Assembly: GCA_015486075.1 (NCBI GenBank) | Contig: WFSG01000041.1 | Coordinates: 62,001 to 126,000 of the forward strand | Origin: Deltaproteobacteria bacterium | GTDB lineage: Bacteria > Desulfobacterota > Desulfomonilia > UBA1062 | Direction: 5' to 3' | Length of the DNA: 64,000 nt | Part shown: positions 25,562 to 35,323 of the stretch, piece by piece | How positions within the stretch are numbered: position 1 is the stretch's first letter | How the letters are laid out: each line of letters begins with the position of its first letter | The notes under the pieces: model-generated | The model's database searches: none | What the model was told of the DNA's origin: nothing | What the model saw: the letters and a program-made list of their open reading frames with translations, nothing else | Made by a program: the position numbers and the translations under genes

Positions 25562-28267
25562 GTGTACAAAGAATTCCGAAGAATAGACCTGGCTATGGAT
25601 AAGCAAGAAAAACAGGACAAGTTTGAAAGCTTAATAGATAACCTCCAAGAAGGATACTACGAGGTAAATCTCAGGGGCGAATTTACCTTTCTAAACAGCT
25701 CAATAGCACGCATGGTAGGTTTTTCAAAGGAAAAGGGTCTGGGCACTAGTTACAGGGAGTACATGAGCGAGGATGCTGCAAAAAAGGTGTTTAGTGCCTT
25801 TCAGCGCGTGTATTTGACGAGGGAACCAGCTCATCTGGAATACGAGATCTTGCGCAGGGATGGATCGCTTATTGCAATAGAGAACTCAGTATATCCCCTT
25901 AACGGTCCAGATGGTGGTGTTACAGGCTTCTATGGCCTGGTTATGGATATCACTGCTAGAAAACGTATGGAAGATGCCCTCAAGAGGAGCGAGGAGAAAT
26001 ACAGGACCATACTTGAGAATATTGAGGACGGTTATTACGAGGTCGATCTAGCAGGGAACCTTACTTTCTTTAACAATGCACTCTGCAGGATACTTGGATA
26101 TTCAAACGATGAACTAGTTGGAATGAACAACAGACATTACATGGACGAGGATAATGCCAGAAAGGCCTATGCAAGCTTCAACGAGGTATACAGAAAAGGT
26201 CTACCATCCAGGGTTGTTGACTGGGAGATTATAAGGAAAGATGGTAGGAAAAGGTACATAGAGGCCTCAATATCACTCGTTAGGAGCGATGATGGCAGGC
26301 CAGAAGGTTTTAGGGGCATTGTAAGGGATGTGACTAATCGAAAGATTGCAGAGAGCTTGCTTGCAAACGCAAAGGCCAGGTTCGAGTCCCTGTTCGAGAA
26401 CGCAAACGAGATGATAGTAACGACAGATCCAAGGGGTTACATACTGAGGGTAAACAGGAAGGTCTTGGAAGTATCAGGCTATTCCAGGGAGGAACTTATC
26501 GGAGAATCCATATTAAAGCTGGCACCTCCAGGGTGCAAAAATAATTATGTAACCTTTTGGAAAGACTTGCTAGATGGCTTGGAACCAAGGAGGGAATTAA
26601 AGACAGTAACGAAATCAGGCGAAGTCTTAGACATACTTTCAAGCGGAAGTGTCATCAAGGAAGATGGCAATATAAAGGAGATACAGTACAATGCACATGA
26701 TATCACCTCCATTAGAAAGGCGCAGGAGACCATAGTTGGCCTTAAGGACAGGCTAAACAGTATCATTGAATCAAGCCCGAACCTGATACTGTGCCTTGAT
26801 AAGAATCACAGGGTGGTAGTTGCGAACCCTGTTTGCAAGGTTATATTTGGCCTTAGTCCGACTGAGATTGAAGGTAAGAAGTTTTTCTCTATTGTCCCCT
26901 GCATGGAACGTTACAGGCAGGTAATAGAGGAAGTCGAAAAGACAAGAAGAGCGGTGGTCCTTCCCGAGGAGAGGGTGCTGGATAACAGCAGGAGGATCTT
27001 CAGCGTAAATATATATCCTCTAAGTTACTCAGAACATGGTAAAGAAGAGGGAGGCGTGGTTTTTACTGCGGTTGATATAACAGACAAGAAGGACATGGAG
27101 CTGAAGCTTATACATGCCCAGAAGATGGAGACTATAGGTGAACTTGCGAGTGGTTTTGCGCATGATTTTAACAATGTATTAACGGTAATGATGGGTAACC
27201 TGAGCATGGTGAGACTAAGTGATGATGAAGGAAGGCAGAGATACCTCGATACCTTGGAAGACATAACTAATAGGGCCAGGGACCTTGTGCAACAGTTGCT
27301 TACGTTTTCCAAGAGGAACAAGGGAAAGCCGGAAGAGATACAGATCGGTGATGCAGTATCTGATGTTATACAAATTACATCGAATTCAGTCCCGAAGAAC
27401 ATAAAGATCGTGCTCAATAAAGGTGCAAGGGATTACGTTGTTCGCATGGACCGTACCCAACTTACACAGGTCTTACTCAACCTGATAGTAAATGCAAGGG
27501 ATGCCATAGGTGACAAGCTAGGTGGCAAGATTGAGATAGCTCTCTCGGAAGTATTTGTAGACAAAAAGACCATGGAGCACTACTTGCTGCCGTCGATCGG
27601 TAAGTTTGTCAGGCTTGATGTGACAGATAATGGCTGTGGCATGGACAAGGAAACCCTTTCCAGAGCGTTTGATCCCTTCTTTACTACGAAGACCAGAGGT
27701 TCAGATAAGGGTACCGGGCTTGGTTTGGCAATAACCTATAACCTAGTGAGAAATGCAGGAGGTAGTATAATAGTATACTCCGAAAAGGGTATAGGCACAC
27801 GTTTCGGGATACTCTTACCTTTATCGTCAGCTCGTATGGATAAATCGAGGGAAGAAAAGAAAGAGGGTGTTAAAGAGCAGGTCAGTGCAAACAGAGGACG
27901 GATATTGCTTGTTGATGACGAGGATATGGTGAGGGACATCGGAAAAGAAATGCTTTCCTTTCTCGGCTATGATGTTATTACGGCCAAGGACGGGAATGAG
28001 TGTATAGATATCCTGAAGAAAGACGGTGGGTTTGACCTAGTGATTCTTGACATGATAATGCCTGGCCTAGATGGGGCGCATACCCTTGATAGGCTACAGA
28101 AGGAAAACATGAATGTCAAGGTAGTACTATCATCAGGGTTTTCCTTTGAGAACGAGGGTAATAACATGCTCATGGAAAATCCAATGGTGATAGGAATGCT
28201 CAATAAGCCCTTTAACCTTACGGAATTAAAGGAAACACTCCTGGACTTGATTGGCAAAGGCACCTAA
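25562..28267 (+). CDS. PAS-rich hybrid histidine kinase with C-terminal receiver
   Basis: Cytoplasmic hybrid sensor kinase of 901 residues, or 890 if the ATG at 25595 is used instead of GTG 25562; neither has a good ribosome site. Four PAS domains fill residues about 20-510. The HisKA phosphoacceptor is His534 in G-F-A-H-D-F-N-N. The ATPase domain has the N box V-N-A-R-D-A, G1 D-N-G-C-G-M-D, F-D-P-F-F-T-T-K and G-T-G-L-G-L-A. A receiver follows from about 780, with phosphorylatable Asp830 in V-I-L-D-M-I-M-P-G and the invariant Lys in N-K-P-F. There are no membrane segments, so it senses intracellular cues. No output regulator is adjacent. Confidence 0.9.
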   Translation: MYKEFRRIDLAMDKQEKQDKFESLIDNLQEGYYEVNLRGEFTFLNSSIARMVGFSKEKGLGTSYREYMSEDAAKKVFSAFQRVYLTREPAHLEYEILRRDGSLIAIENSVYPLNGPDGGVTGFYGLVMDITARKRMEDALKRSEEKYRTILENIEDGYYEVDLAGNLTFFNNALCRILGYSNDELVGMNNRHYMDEDNARKAYASFNEVYRKGLPSRVVDWEIIRKDGRKRYIEASISLVRSDDGRPEGFRGIVRDVTNRKIAESLLANAKARFESLFENANEMIVTTDPRGYILRVNRKVLEVSGYSREELIGESILKLAPPGCKNNYVTFWKDLLDGLEPRRELKTVTKSGEVLDILSSGSVIKEDGNIKEIQYNAHDITSIRKAQETIVGLKDRLNSIIESSPNLILCLDKNHRVVVANPVCKVIFGLSPTEIEGKKFFSIVPCMERYRQVIEEVEKTRRAVVLPEERVLDNSRRIFSVNIYPLSYSEHGKEEGGVVFTAVDITDKKDMELKLIHAQKMETIGELASGFAHDFNNVLTVMMGNLSMVRLSDDEGRQRYLDTLEDITNRARDLVQQLLTFSKRNKGKPEEIQIGDAVSDVIQITSNSVPKNIKIVLNKGARDYVVRMDRTQLTQVLLNLIVNARDAIGDKLGGKIEIALSEVFVDKKTMEHYLLPSIGKFVRLDVTDNGCGMDKETLSRAFDPFFTTKTRGSDKGTGLGLAITYNLVRNAGGSIIVYSEKGIGTRFGILLPLSSARMDKSREEKKEGVKEQVSANRGRILLVDDEDMVRDIGKEMLSFLGYDVITAKDGNECIDILKKDGGFDLVILDMIMPGLDGAHTLDRLQKENMNVKVVLSSGFSFENEGNNMLMENPMVIGMLNKPFNLTELKETLLDLIGKGT

Positions 28268-28375
28268 CACAAAGCCCATAATATCCATCCCGTGGACATG
28301 CACCGGTAATAGGGACTTGGTAAGTCTTATAAAAATCGAGGCCATGATGCGTGCAGGCTTATTAGACCTTTACCC

Positions 28376-29047
28376 CTACTTATCTATGTAATCCAGTAGA
28401 TCAAGTGGTTTTTCCAGGATCAACCTTGCACCTGATTCCATTAGCTCTCTTGCACCGCGGAATCCCCATAGGACGCCAACTGGGTACATGCCCGCATTAT
28501 TAGCTGTTTTCATGTCCACCCCTGTATCACCCATAAAACACATCTCTGATGGCCTTAGTCCTAATATCCTTGCTATTGAGAGGGCACCTCCAGGGTCAGG
28601 TTTCCTTTGGACGCCGTCTCTCACCCCTAGTACAGCATGGAATGGCCACTTGCCAAGCAGTGCGTCCTTTATGGCCATAGTGAAGTCGTGTGGCTTGTTT
28701 GATAGTATGGCCATCTTGATGTCCATCCGGACAAGAGAGTCCAGGAGTTGCTCTATACCATCGTATGGTTTTGTACTGTCCATGCAATGCTGACTATACT
28801 CTTTCTTCATGGCATCAAGGTAGGATCTTATTGTATAATCGTCTCTCATGGCTTCTGGCAAAGCCCTTTTTACGAGCATCTCCATCCCGTCTCCGACCAT
28901 TGTCCTGTAAGTACGGGTATCGAATGTAGGTAGACCCATACGCCTGAGCACCGTATTCATGGAAAACGAAATGTCGTCTATGGTATCTAGAAGTGTTCCA
29001 TCCATGTCAAAGATGATTGCTTTACACTTTATTGTCATCCTTCTCAC
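28376..29047 (-). CDS. gph: HAD-superfamily phosphatase, phosphoglycolate phosphatase type
   Basis: HAD subfamily I hydrolase. Motif I is I-F-D-M-D-G-T-L-L-D, motif II is I-L-S-N-K, and motif III/IV is K-P-D-P followed by M-G-D-T-G-V-D. The helical cap lies between motifs I and II. The length of 223 residues matches phosphoglycolate phosphatase and related beta-phosphoglucomutase-type phosphatases; the substrate is inferred. Start is GTG 29047 or ATG 29038; the sequence does not decide. It follows the broken acyl-CoA synthetase gene on the same strand. Confidence 0.85.
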   Translation of the reverse strand: MRRMTIKCKAIIFDMDGTLLDTIDDISFSMNTVLRRMGLPTFDTRTYRTMVGDGMEMLVKRALPEAMRDDYTIRSYLDAMKKEYSQHCMDSTKPYDGIEQLLDSLVRMDIKMAILSNKPHDFTMAIKDALLGKWPFHAVLGVRDGVQRKPDPGGALSIARILGLRPSEMCFMGDTGVDMKTANNAGMYPVGVLWGFRGARELMESGARLILEKPLDLLDYIDK

Positions 29048-29215
29048 AGCTAAATACCTAAAAAACTACTTTTACCAAATCAGGCTGATTTTATAGCTTG
29101 CCAATGGCCTTTATTCCCAAACACATACCAAAATTAGGCCCTTTAACCCACGGTTTCCAAGGCATATCCTTGTCTATCAAGAAACCCTTTCTCTTGAACA
29201 AGGCTTACTAGAGGC

Positions 29216-31026
29216 CTAATCAGAAGGATACATGCTTTCGATTTCCTTTGCGTACTTCTGGTTGATCACACGCCTCTTGAGCTTCATAGTGGGTGTAAGT
29301 TCGCCTGTCTCCTGAGACCACTCGGTCTCCAGCAGTTTAAATTTCTTTATCTGCTCAACCCTTGCAAAGTTCTTTGTCTTGTCCTCTACCTCTGTCTCAA
29401 ATACCTTGATAACCTGATCGTTGGAGATGAGGTCTTTCCTGTCCTTGAATTGTATGCCCTGCTCTTTTGCCCAGTTCTCAAGTGTCTCGAAGGCAGGTAC
29501 GATCAATGCAGAGAGATACTTCCTATTATCACCTATTACTGCCACCTGCTCTATAAAATTGGAGGCCTGCAGACTGTTTTCTATGTTCTGTGGTGATATG
29601 TTCTTGCCTCCAGATGTGATGAGTATATCTTTTAACCTACCGGTTATCTTGAGGTAGCCATCTTCGTCGATAACGCCCATATCACCGCTCCTGAAGAAGC
29701 CATCCTCTGTGAACGCCTCTTTTGTGGCTTCCTCATTTTTGTAATAGCCTTTCATAACCTGAGGACCTTTTATGAGTATCTCTCCGTTTTCCGCTATCTT
29801 TATTTCAGTATCCTTGACTGCTGGCCCAACTGTACCAGGTTTTATGAAGGTTGGCTTGTTTCCAGTAACAACCGGTGTTGTTTCTGTCAAACCATAACCC
29901 TCCAGTATTCTTATGCCCATGCCTAAAAAAACTCTGCGTCAGACACCGAGAGGGGACCACCTCCTGATATTGCACCCTTTAGCCTGTCCATGCCAAGCGT
30001 TTCCTTTAGCTTCGAGAACACAAGTTTGTCAGCAAGCCAGTATTGGAGTGCAAACATACCCTTCCTGGTCTTATTACGGCATATATAGGGAAGGTTCTCT
30101 CTTGCCATGGACATTGCCCAGTTGAAGATAGCTTTTTTTGCTGGCGATGCCTCTGAGACCTTTGCATTTATCCCGGCATGCACCTTTTCGTATATCCTGG
30201 GCACACTGACTATGAAGGTAGGCCTTATCTCCTGGAAGTTTTCCAGAAGCTTGGTGATGTCCTCTGCAAATGCCACCTTCTTACCGAGGAAGATGGGTGC
30301 ATAGTAACCGACTGTCCTCTCTAGCACATGGGCAAGAGGAAGAAAAGAGAGAAAGAGGTGGTCAGGGCTTAGGAACTGGGGGTCCACGTCGTAGAGCTGG
30401 TTTACGTTGGACACGAAGTTCCTATGCGTAAGCATTACGCCCTTGGGATTACCGGTTGTGCCTGATGTATAGATTATTGTAGCGGTGTCATCCATACTTA
30501 TTGGCTTGATTCTGGCGTCAAACTCCTCCTTTTTCTCGTAGTGACTTCCCTGCTCCATGGCTGCCTTAAGCTCAACCACGTCTGGTACCTGTTCGTCTAT
30601 GTTGTCGAACACTATTATCTCGCCAAGCCTCTGGTTGTCCTGCCTTACCTTTATGATCTTTTCCATTTGCTCTCGGGTTCCTGCAAAGCATATCTTGGAG
30701 TCCGAGTTATCTATTATGTAAGCGCACTCTGCCACGGAGTTCGTTGCATATATTGGGACATTTACTGCACCTATTGAGAGAATGGCAAGGTCAGCCACCC
30801 ACCACTCGTACCTGTTTGGAGAGAATAAGGCCACCTTGTCTCCCGGCTTTATTCCCTTTGAGATGAGGTAGTATCCGAGGTTCCTCACCATCTCGTTCAT
30901 ACTGTTCCAGGATATCTCCTCCCAGATACCCTTTGTACCCTTATACATTACCAATGTCCTTTCCCCGTATTCCTGCACGCGGTTCTGGAAAATAGCTCCC
31001 ATGGATGTTTCTTCGAATCTTGCCAT
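29216..31026 (-). pseudogene. Long-chain acyl-CoA synthetase, interrupted by a frameshift at seven T
   Basis: AMP-forming fatty acid-CoA ligase that would activate fatty acids before beta-oxidation. The N-terminal part (31026 to stop 29923) has the AMP-binding motif Y-T-S-G-T-T-G-N-P-K-G. The C-terminal part (from about 29929 to 29216, in another frame) continues with L-E-G-Y-G-L-T-E-T-T-P and ends in the ligase C-terminal domain. The break lies in a T7 run (29931-29925): reading one base back there gives A-E-F-F-L-G-M-G-I-R, exactly the family sequence. It may be a true mutation, a sequencing error, or a -1 frameshift/slippage site. All motifs on both sides are intact. The start at ATG 31026 has GAGGAGG upstream. 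Confidence 0.85.
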
Positions 31027-31251
31027 ATGCAATCCTCCTCAATAGTCATACACGATTTGTCAAACTTACCATTGAACCTGTTTTGAGGCAATTAATAATA
31101 CAATAACTTTTACACAACCAATGTCTTAAGTATAAGTAAGTATTGGAACCACTGATGTGGAATTCATACATTATTGGCGGCTTCCTTAAGTTATTTGACT
31201 TTTTCTCAGATGACAAATAGACTGGTGCTTGTATATATTTCAAGGGGAAAG
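31027..31251. promoter_or_regulatory. Divergent region between acyl-CoA synthetase and TetR genes
   Basis: This AT-rich gap holds an interrupted inverted repeat, CCAAT at 31118-31122 and ATTGG at 31142-31146, around CTTAAGTATAAGTAAG. It is a possible TetR operator by position only. Confidence 0.3.
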
Positions 31252-31866
31252 ATGATGAAGACAAAGGGGGCTTTCTCAAGGCTCAAGGAACAGGAAAGGA
31301 AGACAAGGAAAGCCATTATCATAGATGCTGCCGAGCGAGTATTTGCATCAAAGCCGTTTAGCAAGGTGACCATGAGGGACATAGCAGGGGAAGCTGGTAT
31401 ATCCCCAGGGGCTATATACCGATACTTCCCTGACCAACAGACCTTGTTCGTGGAGGCCTTCCTGATCGGGGCAGAAGGGATAGCGAAATCTGTCCAGGAA
31501 ATTCTGAGTAAGGACGGATACACCATAGACAAGGTAGCCGAGAGTTTCATCAATTATCTCTTTGAGAACGACCATTACTTCAAGATGATGACACACTTTA
31601 TACTTGAGGGGTCCATTAAGGACTCGCTTCTTGACAGGACAAACGCTGTTGCCCGGTATATGCTTGAACAGTTTGACACTATGTTTAAGAAAATGGGGGC
31701 CACAGGTGATGTAAGACCACTTTCCCACGCTTTCTTTGCTGCCTTAAATGGCATACTTATAACCTTTTACAATTACCCAGGCAGGGGTAGGCAAGAGATC
31801 CTGAAACACATGCAGGTGCTTGCCAGAATTATAGCTTCCCTTTTCAAGAACAGATTGAGTCTGTGA
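31252..31866 (+). CDS. TetR-family transcriptional regulator
   Basis: A 204-residue repressor. The start ATG 31252 follows AAGGGGAAAG; an earlier frame start would add 26 unrelated residues. The N-terminal HTH is typical: I-I-D-A-A-E-R-V-F, V-T-M-R-D-I-A-G-E-A-G-I-S-P-G-A-I-Y-R-Y-F. The C-terminal ligand domain is helical and variable. It is divergent from the acyl-CoA synthetase gene and adjacent to the acyl-CoA dehydrogenase gene, so regulation of fatty-acid genes by an acyl-CoA ligand is the likely job (inference). Confidence 0.88.
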   Translation: MMKTKGAFSRLKEQERKTRKAIIIDAAERVFASKPFSKVTMRDIAGEAGISPGAIYRYFPDQQTLFVEAFLIGAEGIAKSVQEILSKDGYTIDKVAESFINYLFENDHYFKMMTHFILEGSIKDSLLDRTNAVARYMLEQFDTMFKKMGATGDVRPLSHAFFAALNGILITFYNYPGRGRQEILKHMQVLARIIASLFKNRLSL

Positions 31867-31989
31867 GCCTTATCCTAGGAATCTTGTTTATCTTTCATGT
31901 ACCTGCACACTTGTTGCCCTGCTGTGCCAGGTGCTTTTAGACGTCCACGGTGTACAGATCCCTTGCCAAAGATGTAGCTATATTCCTTG

Positions 31990-33630
31990 TTATTTCACGA
32001 GACCTGCTGCCTTACCTAGTTCACCTTCTAAGTGAATCTCGCTCTCTACATCCTCAAGGGCTACGTCCTGATAAGCATGGAATAGCCTGTGGCAGAGACT
32101 GTCCCATCGCCTGCATATGTCTATGGTCTTTTCATCCATATGGAATAGGTCAGGATAATCCACTATCTCTGACATCTCTTCAGCAAGTTCTTTTACAAGG
32201 GTATTGTTCGAGCCCTTGAGTATGCTGTTAACAAAGTCCCTAGCACTGTACCAACCAGACACCCTCTTCAAGTCTCTGTGTATCTGTGCCAAAAGGACGT
32301 TTCTCGGTCCTTCCCAGAGCTCGTTCACAGCCGCGTCCCTGTAAAGTCTTGGTAGCGTGGAAAAGTCCTCTATTACCCCATGACCTCCAAAGATAGACAT
32401 GGCTTGTCTTATAACATCTACGCAATCCCATGATGCCGTTATCTTCTGGAGCATGATGAGTTCCCTCAAGTCAAATCTCATCCTCCTGACTTCATCCGGC
32501 TCATCTGTTACAAGTCCTCCTTTTAATTCTGCACCCATGTCGAGAAATCTCCTGTATATTTTGAACGCGGCTGCCGTTGACCTCTTTGCATATCTCTCCA
32601 GGTCCCTTATCTGGGCTACCACCATTGGGAAATCCCCTATTTTCATACCGAATGCTTCTCTGAACTCACTGTACTTTTTTGCTTCCCTTGCAGCTCTTGT
32701 CATGAATGCCGCGTCTGATAGGCCCACAGTAAGCCTTGAATAGGTGAGTACTATGCCCACTACATTTGCGACGCCCCTATCAAGTGGACCCACCGGGTAT
32801 GCAACAGCACCGTTGAATGTAATCTCTGCCGTGGTAAGTTCATCAGTACCCATTTTCCATTTGAGACGGTCTATTGTGTATCCGTTTCTTATCTCCTTTT
32901 CCTTGTTTCCAGGTAACCAAGAGGGCACCACGAAAAGGGCAACCTTTTCCGAACCCTTCGGTTTTGCAGTCACAACAGCGTAGTCGGCGTGTGTCGCGGA
33001 GCAGAAGAACTTTGTCCCATACAGCCTCCATGTATCACCCTCATGTACTGCTTCCAACAGGTTTGCCGGCACATCAGAACCACCGTGTATCTCTGAGAGG
33101 TACTGTGCACCTATGCCAAAATCACCGTCTATCCCCTCTTTGCAATGCCTGAGTATATGCAATAATTCCGGGGTATCGGCGTATTTCTCTAGTAGAGCAA
33201 CAAGTCCCTCGGTGCAAGTAAGGGGGCAGGCTATGCATGCCTCACCGTTCTCATATATGAGATACATCTTTACTAGTCTTACCCACCTTGGGGTCTTATC
33301 AGAGAAAATGGCTTCCTTGAAGACCTCCTTTTCCATGATCTCTGTTTCTTTGGGTCTTACGATTCGGTCAATCCTGTGACCATGCGCATCATAATGCACT
33401 ATGTAAGGCCTTTTCTCTGGGTAAGATATGGCCTCAGCCATGTCCCTCCACCTGTAGGATACCTTCGGAGATATCTTCTTGGCTTCATTGTCCACTATCT
33501 CCCAGTCGCTTCCAGCAAAGTGCCTTATGGTTTTTTGAAGGAACAGATCATCCCTATAGTAATCCACATTTTTTCTCCACTCTAGAAACGCATCAAAATT
33601 GTAAGGATTATCCCTTGTAGGTAATGACAT
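31990..33630 (-). CDS. Acyl-CoA dehydrogenase family protein (AidB-like length)
   Basis: FAD enzyme of the acyl-CoA dehydrogenase family, 546 residues, longer than the usual 380 and close to AidB or to the large ACADs. The flavin/substrate motif Y-L-S-E-I-H-G-G-S-D-V is at about 177-187. The C-terminal part has the L-W-E-G-P-R-N motif of AidB-type proteins, and the catalytic-base region in R-D-A-A-V-N-E-L. An N-terminal extension of about 80 residues and a C-terminal tail are present. Its substrate is unknown; an acyl-CoA is probable given the neighbours. A 280-base gap, 33631-33910, without other features separates it from selD. Confidence 0.85.
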   Translation of the reverse strand: MSLPTRDNPYNFDAFLEWRKNVDYYRDDLFLQKTIRHFAGSDWEIVDNEAKKISPKVSYRWRDMAEAISYPEKRPYIVHYDAHGHRIDRIVRPKETEIMEKEVFKEAIFSDKTPRWVRLVKMYLIYENGEACIACPLTCTEGLVALLEKYADTPELLHILRHCKEGIDGDFGIGAQYLSEIHGGSDVPANLLEAVHEGDTWRLYGTKFFCSATHADYAVVTAKPKGSEKVALFVVPSWLPGNKEKEIRNGYTIDRLKWKMGTDELTTAEITFNGAVAYPVGPLDRGVANVVGIVLTYSRLTVGLSDAAFMTRAAREAKKYSEFREAFGMKIGDFPMVVAQIRDLERYAKRSTAAAFKIYRRFLDMGAELKGGLVTDEPDEVRRMRFDLRELIMLQKITASWDCVDVIRQAMSIFGGHGVIEDFSTLPRLYRDAAVNELWEGPRNVLLAQIHRDLKRVSGWYSARDFVNSILKGSNNTLVKELAEEMSEIVDYPDLFHMDEKTIDICRRWDSLCHRLFHAYQDVALEDVESEIHLEGELGKAAGLVK

Positions 33631-33910
33631 TTTATACCCCCTTTATAAAGTTATGTTCATATTTGTGAACACAGTTTACAATTACCATTTAGGCCTTGTG
33701 AAGTCAATATAGAACATATGTATCAGGTAAGGGAAGATGTGTTGCCTGAGTACCAAGGTAACACATCTTGTTTTCATGATATATTAGTTTTGTTTATAAT
33801 TTCTGATATTGCATAGCCTTTATGCATTTGACAATGGCATGGTTTTGGTTGAAAGTATTTGGGCTCACGGGGATAACACCCTATAATGCATACACATTAA
33901 GGAGGAAGTC

Positions 33911-34960
33911 TTGCAAGAGGACAAATCTCTTTGTTTTGACAGCACTATACTAGGTGGTGGGTGAGGCACAAAGCTGGGTCCGGGTGACCTGAAGGAGGCC
34001 TTGAGCATGATATCAAGGTCAGATGATCCAAACCTGCTCACTGGTCTGGATGATGACGCCGGTGTATACAGGCTTACTGATGACCTGGCGATAATTGTGA
34101 CCATAGACTACTTCACTCCCATAGTGGAGGATGCCTACGCGTATGGCCAGATTGCAGCAGCCAATGCATTGAGTGATGTCTACGCAATGGGAGGGAAGCC
34201 GGTTGTTGCATTGAATGTTGTGTGCTTCCCGGTATCTGTACTTGACATGTCATTTCTAGAGGAAATCCTTAGAGGCGGTGCTGATAAACTTGTGGAAGCA
34301 GGTGTAATCCTTGCAGGGGGTCATACAGTCATAGATCCAAAGGAGATAAAATACGGTCTTTCTGTTGTGGGAGTTGTAAACCCAAACAAAATATTGACCA
34401 AGGGTAATCTCAGAAAAGGGGACAGGTTGATATTGACCAAGGCCCTTGGCACTGGGATTATCAATAATGCACTTAAGGGCGGACTCCTCGATAAGGCCAC
34501 GGAGAACGAGGTTACCGGGAGCATGGCGCAGTTAAACATGAAGGCATCAAAGGCTGCTGTTGATAGCGCTGTAAATGCATGTACTGATGTTACTGGTTTT
34601 GGCCTTGCAGGCCATTTACTCGAGATGATAGAGGCAAGCCAGGGCATGGGTGCAAGGATTTACTCCAATGCCCTTCCTTTGTTCTCAAGGGTAGAGGAAT
34701 TTTCCAAGATGGGTTTTATACCCCCTGGAACGCAGAGAAACAGAAAATTCCGGGGAGAAAAGGTTGACTTCGCCAAGGACGTGCCAGACTGGAAGAAATG
34801 GGTAATCTTTGATGCCCAGACCTCCGGAGGCTTACTATTATCCGTGGCGCCAGAAGATACCGATGTACTCTTGAAGAGGCTCACAGAGGATGGCCATACA
34901 AGGGCCTCTGTCATTGGAGAGGTAGTTGAAGATCCTCGCGGACATGTAACAGTAATCTGA
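33911..34960 (+). CDS. selD: SelD, selenide water dikinase, selenocysteine-containing
   Basis: Makes selenophosphate, the selenium donor for Sec-tRNA. The active-site position is encoded by TGA at 33962-33964. Read through as Sec (residue 18), the protein has G-G-G-U-G-T-K-L-G-P-G-D-L-K-E-A-L, aligning with the G-A-G-C-G-C-K-I-S-P region of E. coli SelD, including Lys21. The TTG start at 33911 follows AAGGAGG with 5-base spacing and gives 349 residues, the normal length; ordinary ORF calling would begin at 34001 and lose the active site. Downstream are G-L-D-D-D-A-G and A-G-G-H-T-V. SelB is encoded at 5.2 kb. Confidence 0.93.
33965..33995 (+). promoter_or_regulatory. Candidate bacterial SECIS hairpin in selD
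   Basis: Directly after the UGA, GGTC (33977-33980) pairs with GACC (33986-33989), with two G-U wobble pairs extending the stem and an apical loop CGGGT. The loop begins 17 bases after the UGA and has G in its first two bases, as SelB-binding hairpins require. The lower stem is not clear by eye. Confidence 0.55.
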
Positions 34961-34987
34961 TAATGGCATGTGTTTCCTGCTAGAAAA

Positions 34988-35018
34988 GGCTCTTGTGTCC
35001 TCAAGAGCCAATCTTTAA
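34988..35018 (+). terminator. Terminator after selD
   Basis: GGCTCTTG paired with CAAGAGCC, with a 6-base loop, followed by AATCTTT. It lies 28 bases past the selD stop. The gap 35019-35323 before the XPB gene contains no other feature I can support. Confidence 0.75.
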
Positions 35019-35323
35019 ACAAGAAAATGGGGAAACCGGTCTTTTCCATGATATTTCTCCTATTCTTGGTTAATAGACCAGAGGGATATTCAAGTACGGA
35101 AAAATCTGCCAAGGCATTAACTGCATAGTTCTACATTGGAGTCTGCTCTAGGTGCAATATTGGCCAAGCTCTAATGCTTAAGGTAGCTTAGGAAGCCAGT
35201 TGGTAAATGTCATTTAAAATTTAAAAACCATCTTGGCTGCCACGTTTTGGTAATTGCTGCTGTACCTTGTACTTAATAATACCTGTCAATCTTGCAATGC
35301 ATTCTTGCTTTTTCGAGGGATAT

